A stretch of DNA of 64,000 bases from an uncultured Eubacteriales bacterium (GTDB lineage: Bacteria; Bacillota; Clostridia; Christensenellales; CAG-314). Made by a program: the position numbers and the translations under genes. Where the stretch lies: NCBI GenBank assembly GCA_900544545.1, contig UQVY01000001.1:62001-126000 (forward strand), written 5' to 3'. The notes beneath the pieces are model-generated. The model made no database searches. It saw only the letters and a program-made list of their open reading frames with translations, and was not told where the DNA came from. This document shows, in pieces, positions 16,885 to 26,089 of the stretch. Position 1 is the stretch's first letter. The number at the start of each line of letters is the position of its first letter.

Positions 16885-18609
16885 TTATTTTACGAGAAGC
16901 TCCTTATGCTCGTTGGGGAAAACGACGGCGGTTTTCTGATTCGTGTAATTCACGAAACCTACCGCGGCTTTCGAAGGCTTTTTAACGAATCGTTTTTCCG
17001 TGTAATCCACGGGAGTTTTTCCCGAATTTCTTGCTTCCGAGTAAAAAGCCGTGATTTCAGCCGCTTTTTCGATAACTTCGTCGGGGACTTTTTTCCCTTC
17101 GGTTACTATTATGACGTGAGAGGAATGGATATCCTTCGTATGCAGCCACAAGTCGTCCGGTCTTGCGAGTTTGTTCGTGACGAAATCGTTCTGAACGTTG
17201 TTTTTCCCCGCATAAATCGTAAAACCGTCCGTTTCGTAACGAAGAGGAACGGGGACGGAGGAGTTCCTTTGCTTTTTTATCGTACCTTTGAGGTTATCTC
17301 CGCGCTGATTTCCGCGTATAAGACCGTTTGCGACGAGTTCCGAATAGATTTCTTCGAGGTCGGCGAAGGTTACCGAATATTTCAGGGATTCCTGGACCGA
17401 AACGAGATAGCGGAGGGTTTCGCAGTTTTCTTCGAGAAGTTTTTCGGTATATTCGGCGGTTTTTCTGAGTTTAAGTGCTTTTTTGAAGAAAGCTTCGGCG
17501 TTGGCCTGAGGAGTTTTGTTTTCGTCGAGAGGAATGACGACGATTTCGTTATCGCCGTAGAAATTTTCGACTTCGGCGGATTTCATTCCCTTTTTGAGGC
17601 GATAAATATTTGCGAGAATCAGATTCCCTTCGTCGCTGAATTTCTTATGGTTTTCCGATTCGACGAGGGCTTCGGTCTGCGCGGCAATTTTCTTTTCCGT
17701 ACGCGATTTTGCGTTTTTGACGACGGTAGAGATATGTTTTGCTTTTTCCCTGAAACGCTGACGGGCGTTTTTCTCCGTAAAATAATAGTCGAAGGCTTCG
17801 TTGAGCGTATCGAAAAACACCGGCGTGCCGCGTTTGCTGCGGTAAACCGTCGGGAAAACGTCGAGAATATCGCCGTTGGCTTCGAGGACGTTAGGGGAAG
17901 GATTTTCGAGAGACCGCATAAAAGCCGAAAATCGTCCGGTTATCTCTTCTGAAAGAGAATCGGCGGATTCTGTTTTATCGAGTCCGTAAAGAATCTCTCC
18001 GAGGGTATCCCGGCTCATTCCGAGGACGCCGTTTTCGAGGGCGAAAAAGGGATTCTCGGAATTGGTGATAAGAGCTTTAAGTCCCGCAATATCGTCGGGC
18101 GCGACCTTATCTCTCGGCGCGAAAAAGCCGTATTTCGTCCCCGGGAAAAACTGGCGTTCCTTTTCCGTGTCGAGAGAAACCTTCCGTATGGTATCGAATA
18201 TGACGTAATCTCCGTCGGTGAGAACGATATTCGAAGTCTTTCCAGTGAGTTCGATGACGAGATGACGCTCGTAAGGATAACCGAGTTCGTTGGTTCCCGT
18301 TAAGGAAATATCGGCTACTCTTTCGAAAGGTACGCCGGAAACTCCCGTTATCGTCGCGCCGGAAAGATGCTTGCGGAGAAGCATACAGAACGACGGAGCG
18401 GCGGCGGGAGACGGATACGAAGAAGCCGTAAGGTGCATACGACAGACCGTAGGGTTCGAGCAGAGCGTAAGTCTGTACGTTTTTCCCGTATAAATCGTGA
18501 GTTGGATTTCGTCGCGTTCGGGCTGAACGATTCTGTTGACTTTGCCTCCCGAAAGAAGCCGATTGAGTTCCCGTATTATTATGCCGTAGCTTATAGCGTC
18601 GATTGCCAT
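16885..18609 (-). CDS. rqcH: Ribosome quality control factor RqcH (NFACT family)
   Basis: RqcH binds stalled 50S subunits and adds C-terminal alanine tails to nascent chains with tRNA-Ala. The 574-residue protein has the NFACT-N domain from MAIDAISYGI onward, a helical hairpin and coiled-coil middle, and the NFACT-R domain with DLWLHTKDIHSSHV, the signature also annotated as DUF814. In the N-terminal part the usual DR motif of active Rqc2/RqcH proteins is not obvious to me, so the tailing activity should be checked against an alignment. It has its own promoter, divergent from tig, so two translation-quality functions share one control region. Confidence 0.9.
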   Translation of the reverse strand: MAIDAISYGIIIRELNRLLSGGKVNRIVQPERDEIQLTIYTGKTYRLTLCSNPTVCRMHLTASSYPSPAAAPSFCMLLRKHLSGATITGVSGVPFERVADISLTGTNELGYPYERHLVIELTGKTSNIVLTDGDYVIFDTIRKVSLDTEKERQFFPGTKYGFFAPRDKVAPDDIAGLKALITNSENPFFALENGVLGMSRDTLGEILYGLDKTESADSLSEEITGRFSAFMRSLENPSPNVLEANGDILDVFPTVYRSKRGTPVFFDTLNEAFDYYFTEKNARQRFREKAKHISTVVKNAKSRTEKKIAAQTEALVESENHKKFSDEGNLILANIYRLKKGMKSAEVENFYGDNEIVVIPLDENKTPQANAEAFFKKALKLRKTAEYTEKLLEENCETLRYLVSVQESLKYSVTFADLEEIYSELVANGLIRGNQRGDNLKGTIKKQRNSSVPVPLRYETDGFTIYAGKNNVQNDFVTNKLARPDDLWLHTKDIHSSHVIIVTEGKKVPDEVIEKAAEITAFYSEARNSGKTPVDYTEKRFVKKPSKAAVGFVNYTNQKTAVVFPNEHKELLVK

Positions 18610-18641
18610 TTTTACCTCGCAGAGAGAGTTTTGCTCAAAAC

Positions 18642-18670
18642 ATTATACACTATTTTGCCTTAGATGACAA
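18642..18670 (-). promoter_or_regulatory. Promoter for rqcH
   Basis: Minus strand: TTGTCA (18670-18665), 17 bases, perfect TATAAT (18647-18642). Divergent from the tig promoter, with nine bases between the two elements. Confidence 0.85.
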
Positions 18671-18678
18671 GAAAATGT

Positions 18679-18707
18679 TTGCCAATCCGAAATATTTGTG
18701 ATATAAT
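18679..18707 (+). promoter_or_regulatory. Promoter for tig
   Basis: TTGCCA (18679-18684), 17 bases, perfect TATAAT (18702-18707); expected start near 18714, about 33 bases before the ATG. No CtsR- or HrcA-like repeat was seen around it. Confidence 0.85.
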
Positions 18708-18746
18708 CAACTTCTGTGAACTACGTTCTAATTCAGGAGGATCAAT

Positions 18747-20087
18747 ATGACTTATACGATCGAAAAGAAAGAAGTTTCTGTAGAGGTAACTTTAAACATA
18801 ACGGCGGAAGAATGGGCTAAGCATTGCGACGAAGCCTTTAACAAAAACAAGGGTAAGTATTCCGTTCCCGGATTCAGAAAGGGACACGTTCCCCGCAGGA
18901 TTCTCGAGAATATGTACGGAAAAGAATTCCTTTACGACGAAGCTCTTGACCTTTGCTTCGGAAATTATTACGGAGAGGCTCTCGACAGCGATAAATCCGT
19001 AGAAGTTCTCTCTTATCCTACCCTTAACGAATTCAACGTTCAGGAAGACGGAAGCGTAGTAGTTAAAGCGGAAGCTCCCGTCAAGCCCGAAGTTAAACTC
19101 GGCGCGTATACCGGACTCGAAATCGTTAAGACCGACGCGACCGTTACCGAAGAAGAGGTCGAAGCCGAGCTTAAGAGAACTCTCGACAAATATGCGGGAA
19201 TGGTCAATATCGAAGACAGACCTGTCGAAGACGGAGATACCGTTACCATCGATTACAGCGGAAGCGTGGACGGAGTCGCGTTCGAAGGCGGCACTGCCGA
19301 AAATCAGAAGCTCGTCATCGGCTCCAATACTTTCATTCCCGGGTTCGAACCTCAGCTTATCGGAATGAACGTAGGCGAAGAGAAGGACATCAACGTTAAA
19401 TTCCCCGAGGAATATCACGCCGAAGAGCTTAAAGGCAAGGACAGCGTTTTCCACATTAAACTTCATAAAATAGAAAAGAAAGAAGTTCCCGAGCTTACGG
19501 ACGAATTTGCCGCGGATATTTCCGAATTCGATTCCAAGGAAGCCTATATCGACGATATCAGAAAGAGAATGACCGAGAATAAGCAGAAGAGAGCCGAAAC
19601 TCTCGATGAAAACAAGCTCGTGGATCTTATTACGGCAAATGCGGAAGTCCCCGAATCCAGATTCCTCATCGAAAGAGAAATGGATTATTATCTCGGCGAT
19701 TTCGAAAGAATGCTCAACGGTCAGGGTATAACTATGGATCAGTATGCCAAGTATACTAACCAGACGAAAGAGCAGATCAGAGAAACCAACAGAGAAAGAG
19801 CCGTTATCGAAGTAAAGACTCAGCTCGTCATCGACGCCGTTATCGAAAAAGAAAATCTTACGGCTACCGAAGAGCAGAAGCAGGCTATGCTTGAAAGTCA
19901 CGCGAAGGAAGCGGGTAAGGACGTCGAAGCTTATAAAGCCGAGCTTCCTGCGGAAGCTACGGGTTATATCGCTCGTCAGGCGACCGTCAAGAATTTCTTC
20001 GATTTCGTCAAGAGCCACAACAGCTTCGTTGAAGGCAAGGAAGAAGTCGCTGCCGAAACCGCGGAACAGGCAAAGGACGCCGAGTAG
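18747..20087 (+). CDS. tig: Trigger factor, ribosome-associated chaperone
   Basis: Peptidyl-prolyl isomerase and chaperone at the ribosome exit tunnel. The 446 residues show the ribosome-binding loop GFRKGHVPR (about 43-51), the FKBP-like domain at about 160-245 starting DGDTVTIDYSG, and the long helical C-terminal domain with an acidic end. AGGAGG precedes the ATG by six bases. It heads the tig-clpP-clpX-lon-engB proteostasis cluster but is followed by its own terminator and a separate tentative clpP promoter. Confidence 0.96.
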   Translation: MTYTIEKKEVSVEVTLNITAEEWAKHCDEAFNKNKGKYSVPGFRKGHVPRRILENMYGKEFLYDEALDLCFGNYYGEALDSDKSVEVLSYPTLNEFNVQEDGSVVVKAEAPVKPEVKLGAYTGLEIVKTDATVTEEEVEAELKRTLDKYAGMVNIEDRPVEDGDTVTIDYSGSVDGVAFEGGTAENQKLVIGSNTFIPGFEPQLIGMNVGEEKDINVKFPEEYHAEELKGKDSVFHIKLHKIEKKEVPELTDEFAADISEFDSKEAYIDDIRKRMTENKQKRAETLDENKLVDLITANAEVPESRFLIEREMDYYLGDFERMLNGQGITMDQYAKYTNQTKEQIRETNRERAVIEVKTQLVIDAVIEKENLTATEEQKQAMLESHAKEAGKDVEAYKAELPAEATGYIARQATVKNFFDFVKSHNSFVEGKEEVAAETAEQAKDAE

Positions 20088-20123
20088 TTTTCGGGCGGAC
20101 TTTTACTCAGGATAAAACATCGG

Positions 20124-20172
20124 GTATAGGGCGTCCTTGGGCGTCCTATACTAATAAATAAATATTTTTACG
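20124..20172 (+). terminator. Terminator after tig
   Basis: Hairpin 20124-20151: outer arms GTATAGG and CCTATAC pair perfectly, extended inward to about twelve pairs with a CTTG loop. The following sequence is AT-rich and ends in a T5 run. Two direct copies of GGGCGTCC form the inner part. Confidence 0.65.
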
Positions 20173-20176
20173 AAAG

Positions 20177-20207
20177 TTAACGAAAAGTACGTTTTAGCGC
20201 GTATAAT
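20177..20207 (+). promoter_or_regulatory. Possible promoter for clpP-clpX-lon-engB
   Basis: A perfect TATAAT at 20202-20207 is preceded by TTAACG at 20177 with a long 19-base spacer, so the -35 match is weak. The start would be near 20214, about 42 bases before the clpP start codon. Confidence 0.5.
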
Positions 20208-20255
20208 AACAGACAGACGCTACGCCGTGGATTATACGGCACGGGAGGAATTCAG

Positions 20256-20807
20256 GTGGCATACGAACAAACCGATATCAGAACCCTGATGCTGGACGAC
20301 AGGATTATTATCCTCAACGGGGAGATTAACGAGTACGTGGCTAACGATATAGTTACCAAGCTCCTTTATCTCAACAACAAAGACAGCACGAGCGATATTT
20401 TTATGTATATCAACAGCCCCGGAGGAACGGTTTCCGACGGATTGGCTATTTTCGACACTATGAACCACGTTAAATGCGACGTTTCCACTATCTGCATAGG
20501 AATGGCCTGCAGTATGGGGGCGTTTCTGCTTGCCGGAGGAACGAAGGGTAAGAGATATTCCCTTCCCAACAGCAGCATAATGATACATCAGCCGCTCGGA
20601 GGCGCGAGCGGTCAGGCAAGCGACGTAGCTATCGTGGCGAAACAGATTCTCAAAACCAAAGAAAAGCTTAACCGTATTCTTTCGGAGAAATGCGGTCAGC
20701 CTATCGAAAAGGTTTCGGTCGATACGGACAGAGATTTCTATATGACTCCGGAGGAGGCTTTGGAATACGGTCTTATCGACAAGGTTCTTTATCCCGAAGA
20801 AAAGTAA
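20256..20807 (+). CDS. clpP: ATP-dependent Clp protease proteolytic subunit
   Basis: Serine peptidase that forms the tetradecameric chamber used with ClpX. Catalytic triad S86 (in GMACSMGA), H111 (MIHQPLGG) and D160 (TDRDFYM), with spacing equal to characterised ClpPs; 183 residues. There is little or no propeptide. The start is GTG at 20256, with GGAGG eight bases upstream. clpX follows after eleven bases. Confidence 0.96.
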   Translation: MAYEQTDIRTLMLDDRIIILNGEINEYVANDIVTKLLYLNNKDSTSDIFMYINSPGGTVSDGLAIFDTMNHVKCDVSTICIGMACSMGAFLLAGGTKGKRYSLPNSSIMIHQPLGGASGQASDVAIVAKQILKTKEKLNRILSEKCGQPIEKVSVDTDRDFYMTPEEALEYGLIDKVLYPEEK

Positions 20808-20818
20808 GGAGGAGAGAT

Positions 20819-22048
20819 ATGGTTCAACAACAATGTTCTTTCTGCGGAAAGAAAAAATCTCAGGTCAGAAGTCTTATAGCCGGTCCGGATAACGTATTCA
20901 TCTGCAACGAATGCGTGGACGTCTGCTATTCGCTTATGAACGAAAGCAACCACAGAGAAGATGCGGAGCTTGACTTCGTCCTTCCCACGCCCAGTCAGAT
21001 AAGACAGCAGCTTGACGATTACGTCATAGGTCAGGACAGAGCGAAGAAGATTCTTTCGGTAGCCGTATACAATCACTATAAAAGGGTTTATTCCAGAGGC
21101 AGCGTTAAAAAGAGCGATGACGACGGCGTCGAACTCGACAAGAGCAATGTTTTGCTTCTCGGACCGACGGGATCGGGCAAAACTCTTCTTGCAAAGACTC
21201 TTGCGAAAATCCTTGACGTTCCTTTTGCCGTCGCCGACGCTACTACGATAACCGAAGCCGGTTACGTCGGAGAGGACGTGGAAAATATCCTTCTCAAGCT
21301 CATTCAGAATGCCGATTACGATATAGAAAGGGCGCAGAGAGGTATTATTTATATCGACGAAATCGATAAGATCGCAAAAAAGGGCGAGAACGTTTCCATA
21401 ACCCGCGACGTTTCGGGCGAAGGCGTACAGCAGGCTCTTCTGAAAATTATCGAAAGCACGATTGCGAACGTTCCTCCTCAGGGCGGAAGAAAGCATCCTC
21501 AGCAGGAGTGTATCACCATCGATACGAGTAATATTCTTTTCATCTGCGGAGGAGCCTTCGTAGGACTGGATAAAATCGTTCAGCACAGAGTAAATAAATC
21601 CTCTATGGGCTTCAGAGTTACGAGCGACGAAGTTAAGAAGGCGGAAAATATCCTCGATATGGTTCAGCCTCAGGATTTCATCAAATACGGACTTATTCCC
21701 GAATTCGTAGGAAGACTCCCGATTTCGGTAGCTTTGACGGAACTGGACGAGGACGCGCTCGTAAAAATCCTTACCGAGCCTAAGAACGCGCTTGTCAAGC
21801 AGTTTACCAAGCTTATGGGAATGGACGGAATCAAAATGGAATTCAATCCGGACGCGGTCAGAGCGATTGCGGCGGAAGCCATAAAGCTCAAAACGGGCGC
21901 GAGAGGACTGAGAGCCATTATGGAGAATATGATGCTCGGATTTATGTACGACAGTCCCGACGACAAGACCATAGAAAAAGTAATCATAACCAAGGAATGC
22001 GTGGAAGGGGCGGAAAGCCCGAGGATAGTCCGCAGGGAAGTTGCCTGA
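20819..22048 (+). CDS. clpX: ATP-dependent protease ATPase subunit ClpX
   Basis: AAA+ unfoldase that feeds proteins to ClpP. The 409-residue protein has an N-terminal four-cysteine zinc-binding domain (CSFCGK and CNECVDVC), Walker A GPTGSGKT, Walker B IIYIDEIDKI and the IGF-region used to dock ClpP. The ATG at 20819 follows GGAGGAGA; a longer in-frame reading into clpP lacks any sign of being used. Confidence 0.96.
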   Translation: MVQQQCSFCGKKKSQVRSLIAGPDNVFICNECVDVCYSLMNESNHREDAELDFVLPTPSQIRQQLDDYVIGQDRAKKILSVAVYNHYKRVYSRGSVKKSDDDGVELDKSNVLLLGPTGSGKTLLAKTLAKILDVPFAVADATTITEAGYVGEDVENILLKLIQNADYDIERAQRGIIYIDEIDKIAKKGENVSITRDVSGEGVQQALLKIIESTIANVPPQGGRKHPQQECITIDTSNILFICGGAFVGLDKIVQHRVNKSSMGFRVTSDEVKKAENILDMVQPQDFIKYGLIPEFVGRLPISVALTELDEDALVKILTEPKNALVKQFTKLMGMDGIKMEFNPDAVRAIAAEAIKLKTGARGLRAIMENMMLGFMYDSPDDKTIEKVIITKECVEGAESPRIVRREVA

Positions 22049-22118
22049 GGGAATGTCCGATTTAAGCAAGTCAAAGGCAGAAGCGGCGGATAATCCCGTC
22101 GCTTCGGGGAGAATATAA

Positions 22119-24416
22119 ATGGAAGAAAAGCTTTTACCGGTAATAGCATTAAGAGGAGTAGTCGTTTTTCCCGACTGTACCGCGTCCATCGATATAGGCA
22201 GGGAAAAGACTCTCTGCGCGGTCGATACGGCGTTCAAGGGCAACGGAGAGATTCTTTGTCTTACGCAGAAGGATATAAACGTTTCCGATCCGGGTGAAGA
22301 CGACGTCTATCGGGTAGGAACGGTCGCGAAAGTTCGGCAGGTGCTTAAGCTTCCCAACAATAATATGAGGGTGCTTATCGCGGGAATGTACAGAGCTTCG
22401 GCTCAGGATCTGGATTTCGACGGAAAATTCATTACCGCGAAGACCGTTCCGCTTCAGGAAACCAATACCGACACCATTCGCGCCGAGGCGGTTTTCAGAC
22501 AGTGCCGCGAAAAGCTTTCCGAGCTTTCCGGAAACAAGAAGATTTCGCGCGAGCTTTTCCTCGAACTCAATAATACCTATAATTACAACTCTTTCGTCAA
22601 TCTTCTGGCTAACGTTCTCGTATATCAGGACGACAAGAAGCAGCAGCTCGTCGAAGAACCGGATACGGAGATACGTCTCGAAGAAATAGACAAGGCTATA
22701 AGTACCGAAATCGAAATCGCGAAGATGGACAAGCGTATAGCGAGCCGCGTCAAAACTCAGATCGATCAGGGACAGAAAGAATATTATCTTAAAGAGCAGA
22801 TGCGCGCGATAGGCGCGGAGCTGGGCGACGACAACGAAGCGGGAGAGCTTGAAAAGAAAATCAAAGACGCTCGTATGCCCGAAGAAGTCGAGCAGAAAGC
22901 CCTTAAAGAGCTGGGAAGAATGGCTAAAATGGCTCCGTCCTCCCCCGACGCTTCGGTAATCAGAACGTATATCGACTGGCTTACCGACCTTAAATGGAAT
23001 TACGCCACCGAAGATAACAAAGACCTCAAGAGAGCAAAGGAGATTCTCGACGAGGATCATTTCGGACTGGAAAAAATCAAGGAGAGGATTCTCGAATATC
23101 TTGCGGTTATGCACCTGACGGGCGGAATGAAGAGTCCGATTCTTTGTTTCGTAGGACCTCCGGGAGTAGGAAAAACGAGTATCGTCAAATCCATCGCGAG
23201 AGCTTTGGGAAGAAAATACGTTAGAATGAGTCTCGGCGGAGTGCGCGACGAAGCCGAAATACGTGGACACAGAAGGACTTATATCGGCGCGATGCCCGGA
23301 AAGATAATCTATATGCTCAAACAGGCTCAATGCGTAAATCCCGTTATTCTTTTCGACGAGCTTGACAAGATGAGCAGCGATTACAGAGGCGATCCCGCGA
23401 GCGCGATGCTCGAAGTCCTCGATCCGGAACAGAATTTCTCCTTCGTTGACCATTATCTCGAAGTTCCGTTCGATTTATCCAAGGTTATGTTCGTTGCGAC
23501 GGCAAATACGGTCGAATCCATTCCGCCCGCTCTTTTGGACAGAATGGAGATCATAGAGCTTACCGGTTACACGGAAGAGGAAAAGATAAGCATAGCCAAA
23601 AACTTCCTTATTCCGAAAACCAAAAAGAATCACGGACTCGACAATTCGGATTTCGCTCTTTCGGACGATACGGTCAGAAAGGTGATAGAATGCTATACGA
23701 GGGAATCCGGCGTGCGTACTCTCGAAAGAGAGATAGCGGCAATCGCAAGGAAGGTCGCCCTCAAAGTCCTTAACGGCGAGATTCGTGAGGAAATTACTCC
23801 CGCAAATCTTTCGGATTATCTGGGCGTCGAAAAATACAGAAACGATCAGCCCGAACTCGTCGATGAAGTAGGCTCGGCTACCGGTCTTGCCTGGACGGCT
23901 GTCGGCGGAGTAACGCTTACGATCGACGTCGCTTTATTCAAGGGCAAGGGAGAAATTCTTCTTACGGGCAAGCTCGGCGACGTTATGAAAGAATCCGCCC
24001 GCACCGCGATAAGTCTGGTCAAGAGTCTTGCTCAGGAATACGGAGTGGATCCCAAAGTTTTCGGCGAAACGGATATTCATCTGCACATTCCCGAAGGAGC
24101 GATTCCCAAGGACGGTCCGAGCGCGGGTATAACTATGGCGACGGCGTTGATGTCGGCGTTTTCGGGTTTCCCCGTGAGCCGTAAAGTCGCTATGACCGGA
24201 GAAGTTACGCTGAGAGGAAAGGTTCTGCCCATAGGCGGACTCAAAGAAAAAACTCTTGCCGCTTTCAGAGCGGGCATAAGAAAAGTCATTATTCCCAAGG
24301 ACAATTACAAAGACGCGGCGGAGATTCCCGAAGAGGTCCGCAGTCAGCTCGAACTCGTTTTCGTAAGCGAGATAAAACAGGTATTCGACGCGGCTCTCGT
24401 TAAAAACAAAAAGTAG
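22119..24416 (+). CDS. lon: ATP-dependent protease Lon
   Basis: A 765-residue LonA-type protease: N-terminal substrate-binding domain (from LLPVIALRGVVVFP), coiled linker, AAA+ module with Walker A GPPGVGKTS, and a C-terminal peptidase domain with the Ser-Lys dyad S668 (KDGPSAGIT) and K711 (LKEKTLAAF). No membrane segment, so this is not LonB. GGGAG lies seven bases before the ATG. Seventy bases separate it from clpX with no obvious terminator or promoter, consistent with one operon. Confidence 0.96.
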   Translation: MEEKLLPVIALRGVVVFPDCTASIDIGREKTLCAVDTAFKGNGEILCLTQKDINVSDPGEDDVYRVGTVAKVRQVLKLPNNNMRVLIAGMYRASAQDLDFDGKFITAKTVPLQETNTDTIRAEAVFRQCREKLSELSGNKKISRELFLELNNTYNYNSFVNLLANVLVYQDDKKQQLVEEPDTEIRLEEIDKAISTEIEIAKMDKRIASRVKTQIDQGQKEYYLKEQMRAIGAELGDDNEAGELEKKIKDARMPEEVEQKALKELGRMAKMAPSSPDASVIRTYIDWLTDLKWNYATEDNKDLKRAKEILDEDHFGLEKIKERILEYLAVMHLTGGMKSPILCFVGPPGVGKTSIVKSIARALGRKYVRMSLGGVRDEAEIRGHRRTYIGAMPGKIIYMLKQAQCVNPVILFDELDKMSSDYRGDPASAMLEVLDPEQNFSFVDHYLEVPFDLSKVMFVATANTVESIPPALLDRMEIIELTGYTEEEKISIAKNFLIPKTKKNHGLDNSDFALSDDTVRKVIECYTRESGVRTLEREIAAIARKVALKVLNGEIREEITPANLSDYLGVEKYRNDQPELVDEVGSATGLAWTAVGGVTLTIDVALFKGKGEILLTGKLGDVMKESARTAISLVKSLAQEYGVDPKVFGETDIHLHIPEGAIPKDGPSAGITMATALMSAFSGFPVSRKVAMTGEVTLRGKVLPIGGLKEKTLAAFRAGIRKVIIPKDNYKDAAEIPEEVRSQLELVFVSEIKQVFDAALVKNKK

Positions 24417-24443
24417 AGTATCCGACCGGAAAGGAGAATACTA

Positions 24444-25058
24444 ATGATAATTAAAAACGCTTCTTTCATTACCTCGGCTGCTTCGCCCAAGGATATGATA
24501 GTCAGCGATACGATGCAGATAGCCGTCGTAGGCAAATCCAACGTAGGAAAAAGCAGTTTTATCAATATGATGACGAACGACGGAAAGCTTGCGCGCGTTT
24601 CGAAAGAGCCGGGACGGACGAGGCTTATCAATTACTTTCTGATTAACGGCGGAGACTTTATTTTGACCGACCTTCCGGGATACGGGTTCGCGAAGGTAGG
24701 CGACGACGAGAAAATCAGATGGGCGAAGCTTATCGACGGTTATCTCGATAACGAAGAGGCTCTTGCGCACGTATTTTTTCTCGTGGACATAAGGCACGAG
24801 CCGACGACCGACGATCTGGTTATGTACGACTATCTGTTCAGAAAAGGTCTTCCGTTTACCGTCCTTGCGACAAAATCCGACAAGCTTTCCAAGGTTAGAA
24901 TCGCGGACAGCCGAAGAAAAATCGCCACGACCTTTAAACTCGGGATAGGCAACGTCATTCCTGTGAGCAGTCAGACCCGCGCGGGGAAAGAAGACGTTCT
25001 CGAAACGATTCAGAGGGTTTTCGACGCATATCATACGCCCTTAACCGAAGAAGAATAA
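24444..25058 (+). CDS. engB: Ribosome biogenesis GTPase EngB/YsxC
   Basis: Essential GTPase for 50S assembly. The 204-residue protein has G1 GKSNVGKSS, G2 at PGRTRLINYF, G3 DLPGYGFA and G4 TKSDK. AAGGAG precedes the ATG. It is the last gene of the tig-to-engB cluster, the usual place in Bacillota, and is followed by a strong terminator. Confidence 0.95.
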   Translation: MIIKNASFITSAASPKDMIVSDTMQIAVVGKSNVGKSSFINMMTNDGKLARVSKEPGRTRLINYFLINGGDFILTDLPGYGFAKVGDDEKIRWAKLIDGYLDNEEALAHVFFLVDIRHEPTTDDLVMYDYLFRKGLPFTVLATKSDKLSKVRIADSRRKIATTFKLGIGNVIPVSSQTRAGKEDVLETIQRVFDAYHTPLTEEE

Positions 25059-25064
25059 ATACAG

Positions 25065-25089
25065 GCCCCGCTAAACGGGGCTTTTCTTT
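25065..25089. terminator. Terminator between convergent engB and the helicase loader
   Basis: GCCCCG (25065-25070), loop CTAAA, CGGGGC (25076-25081), then TTTTCTTT. It terminates engB on the plus strand; the stop codon of the minus-strand loader gene lies in the loop, so the same hairpin may also help end that message, though the T-rich tail is weaker on that side. Confidence 0.85.
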
Positions 25090-25958
25090 GTTCTGTGGCG
25101 AAGGTCTGCGCCTTTAAGTTCGACCGCGAGGGTGTTTTCCGCGTTCGTAAGCCGCGAAAAAGTGCGCGCGGTATACCTTGCGATAAGGTCGGCATTTGTG
25201 AGATTTGTCGTCGCGACCGTATGTTTGAGAGCGCAGGCTCGTTTGTCGAAAAGATTGAAAAACGATTCTACGGTAACGTTCTGATGTATAGGTTCGGTTC
25301 CGAGGTCGTCGATTATGAGATAATCCGCGCGCGTGAGGGCGTTCCAGGTTTTTTCGCCCGAAAAAGGGTCGGAAAGATGAATTTTCAGGAACTCTCTTTC
25401 GAGGTCGAATGCGGAAAAGAATAAAACCGAGCCGATTTCGTTTTGAAGAAGTCGGTTTTTTATCGCGTTGAGCGCGTAAGTCTTGCCCGTACCCGCCGCT
25501 CCGTAAACGAAAAGATTGAGCTTGCATTCTTCGGAATTGTCCGCGTATTTCCGGCAGTAATCCATAAATTTCGAATTAATCGAAGGTTCTGCGTTTTCAA
25601 AAGTCATTTCGTCCCCGCGCGAACGCTCGGTTTCTCCCATAAGCTCGGTCAGACATTTGCAGGGAAGCCCTTCGTAAAACCCCGTATCGCCGCATTTTTT
25701 GCAGAAATAACGCGGCTTTAAGTCCTCTTCCGAAAATCCGAGGGAGGCAAGAAATTCCGAAAGTTCTTTCTCTGCCACGATTTTCTTTTGCCGTGCGGAA
25801 AAATCTCCCTTTATCTCGTCTATCGTGAGCTTATGTATTAAAGCCGTAAGTTTGCCGAAACGTTCAAAGCCGCTTAAATGAAGATTGATTTCGTAAGCGC
25901 GTTCTTCGGCTGCGTATTTTCTGTTTTTAATGATTCTGAGTGCGGAATTTTTATCCAT
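25071..25958 (-). CDS. DnaI/DnaC-like replicative helicase loader
   Basis: AAA+ ATPase of 295 residues that loads the DnaB/DnaC-type helicase ring. A helical N-terminal region is followed by a zinc-binding cluster (CKKCGDTG and CKC, about residues 88-103), Walker A GAAGTGKT, Walker B YLIIDDLG and sensor TTNLT. The N-terminal layout plus a partner dnaD gene upstream favours a chromosomal DnaI-type loader over a transposon IstB protein. AGGTGG lies three bases before the ATG. The 131 bases between it and dnaD contain small inverted repeats but no clear promoter or terminator. Confidence 0.85.
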   Translation of the reverse strand: MDKNSALRIIKNRKYAAEERAYEINLHLSGFERFGKLTALIHKLTIDEIKGDFSARQKKIVAEKELSEFLASLGFSEEDLKPRYFCKKCGDTGFYEGLPCKCLTELMGETERSRGDEMTFENAEPSINSKFMDYCRKYADNSEECKLNLFVYGAAGTGKTYALNAIKNRLLQNEIGSVLFFSAFDLEREFLKIHLSDPFSGEKTWNALTRADYLIIDDLGTEPIHQNVTVESFFNLFDKRACALKHTVATTNLTNADLIARYTARTFSRLTNAENTLAVELKGADLRHRTKKSPV

Positions 25959-26089
25959 AATCCACCTTTTACGAGCGTTTTTGAATCTTTAGTCGTAATT
26001 ACAAGTATTTTTGCCGTGCGTTTTTTAGTTTTCGGGTAAATTCACCCGATAGATTCCCTCGTTTTTTGCGAAGAATTTTTATTCTTGCG

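Noticed and set aside
25071..25958. IstB-type transposon helper for the DnaC-like ATPase
   Set aside because: No transposase or terminal inverted repeats nearby; the N-terminal zinc site and the partner dnaD gene fit a chromosomal helicase loader.
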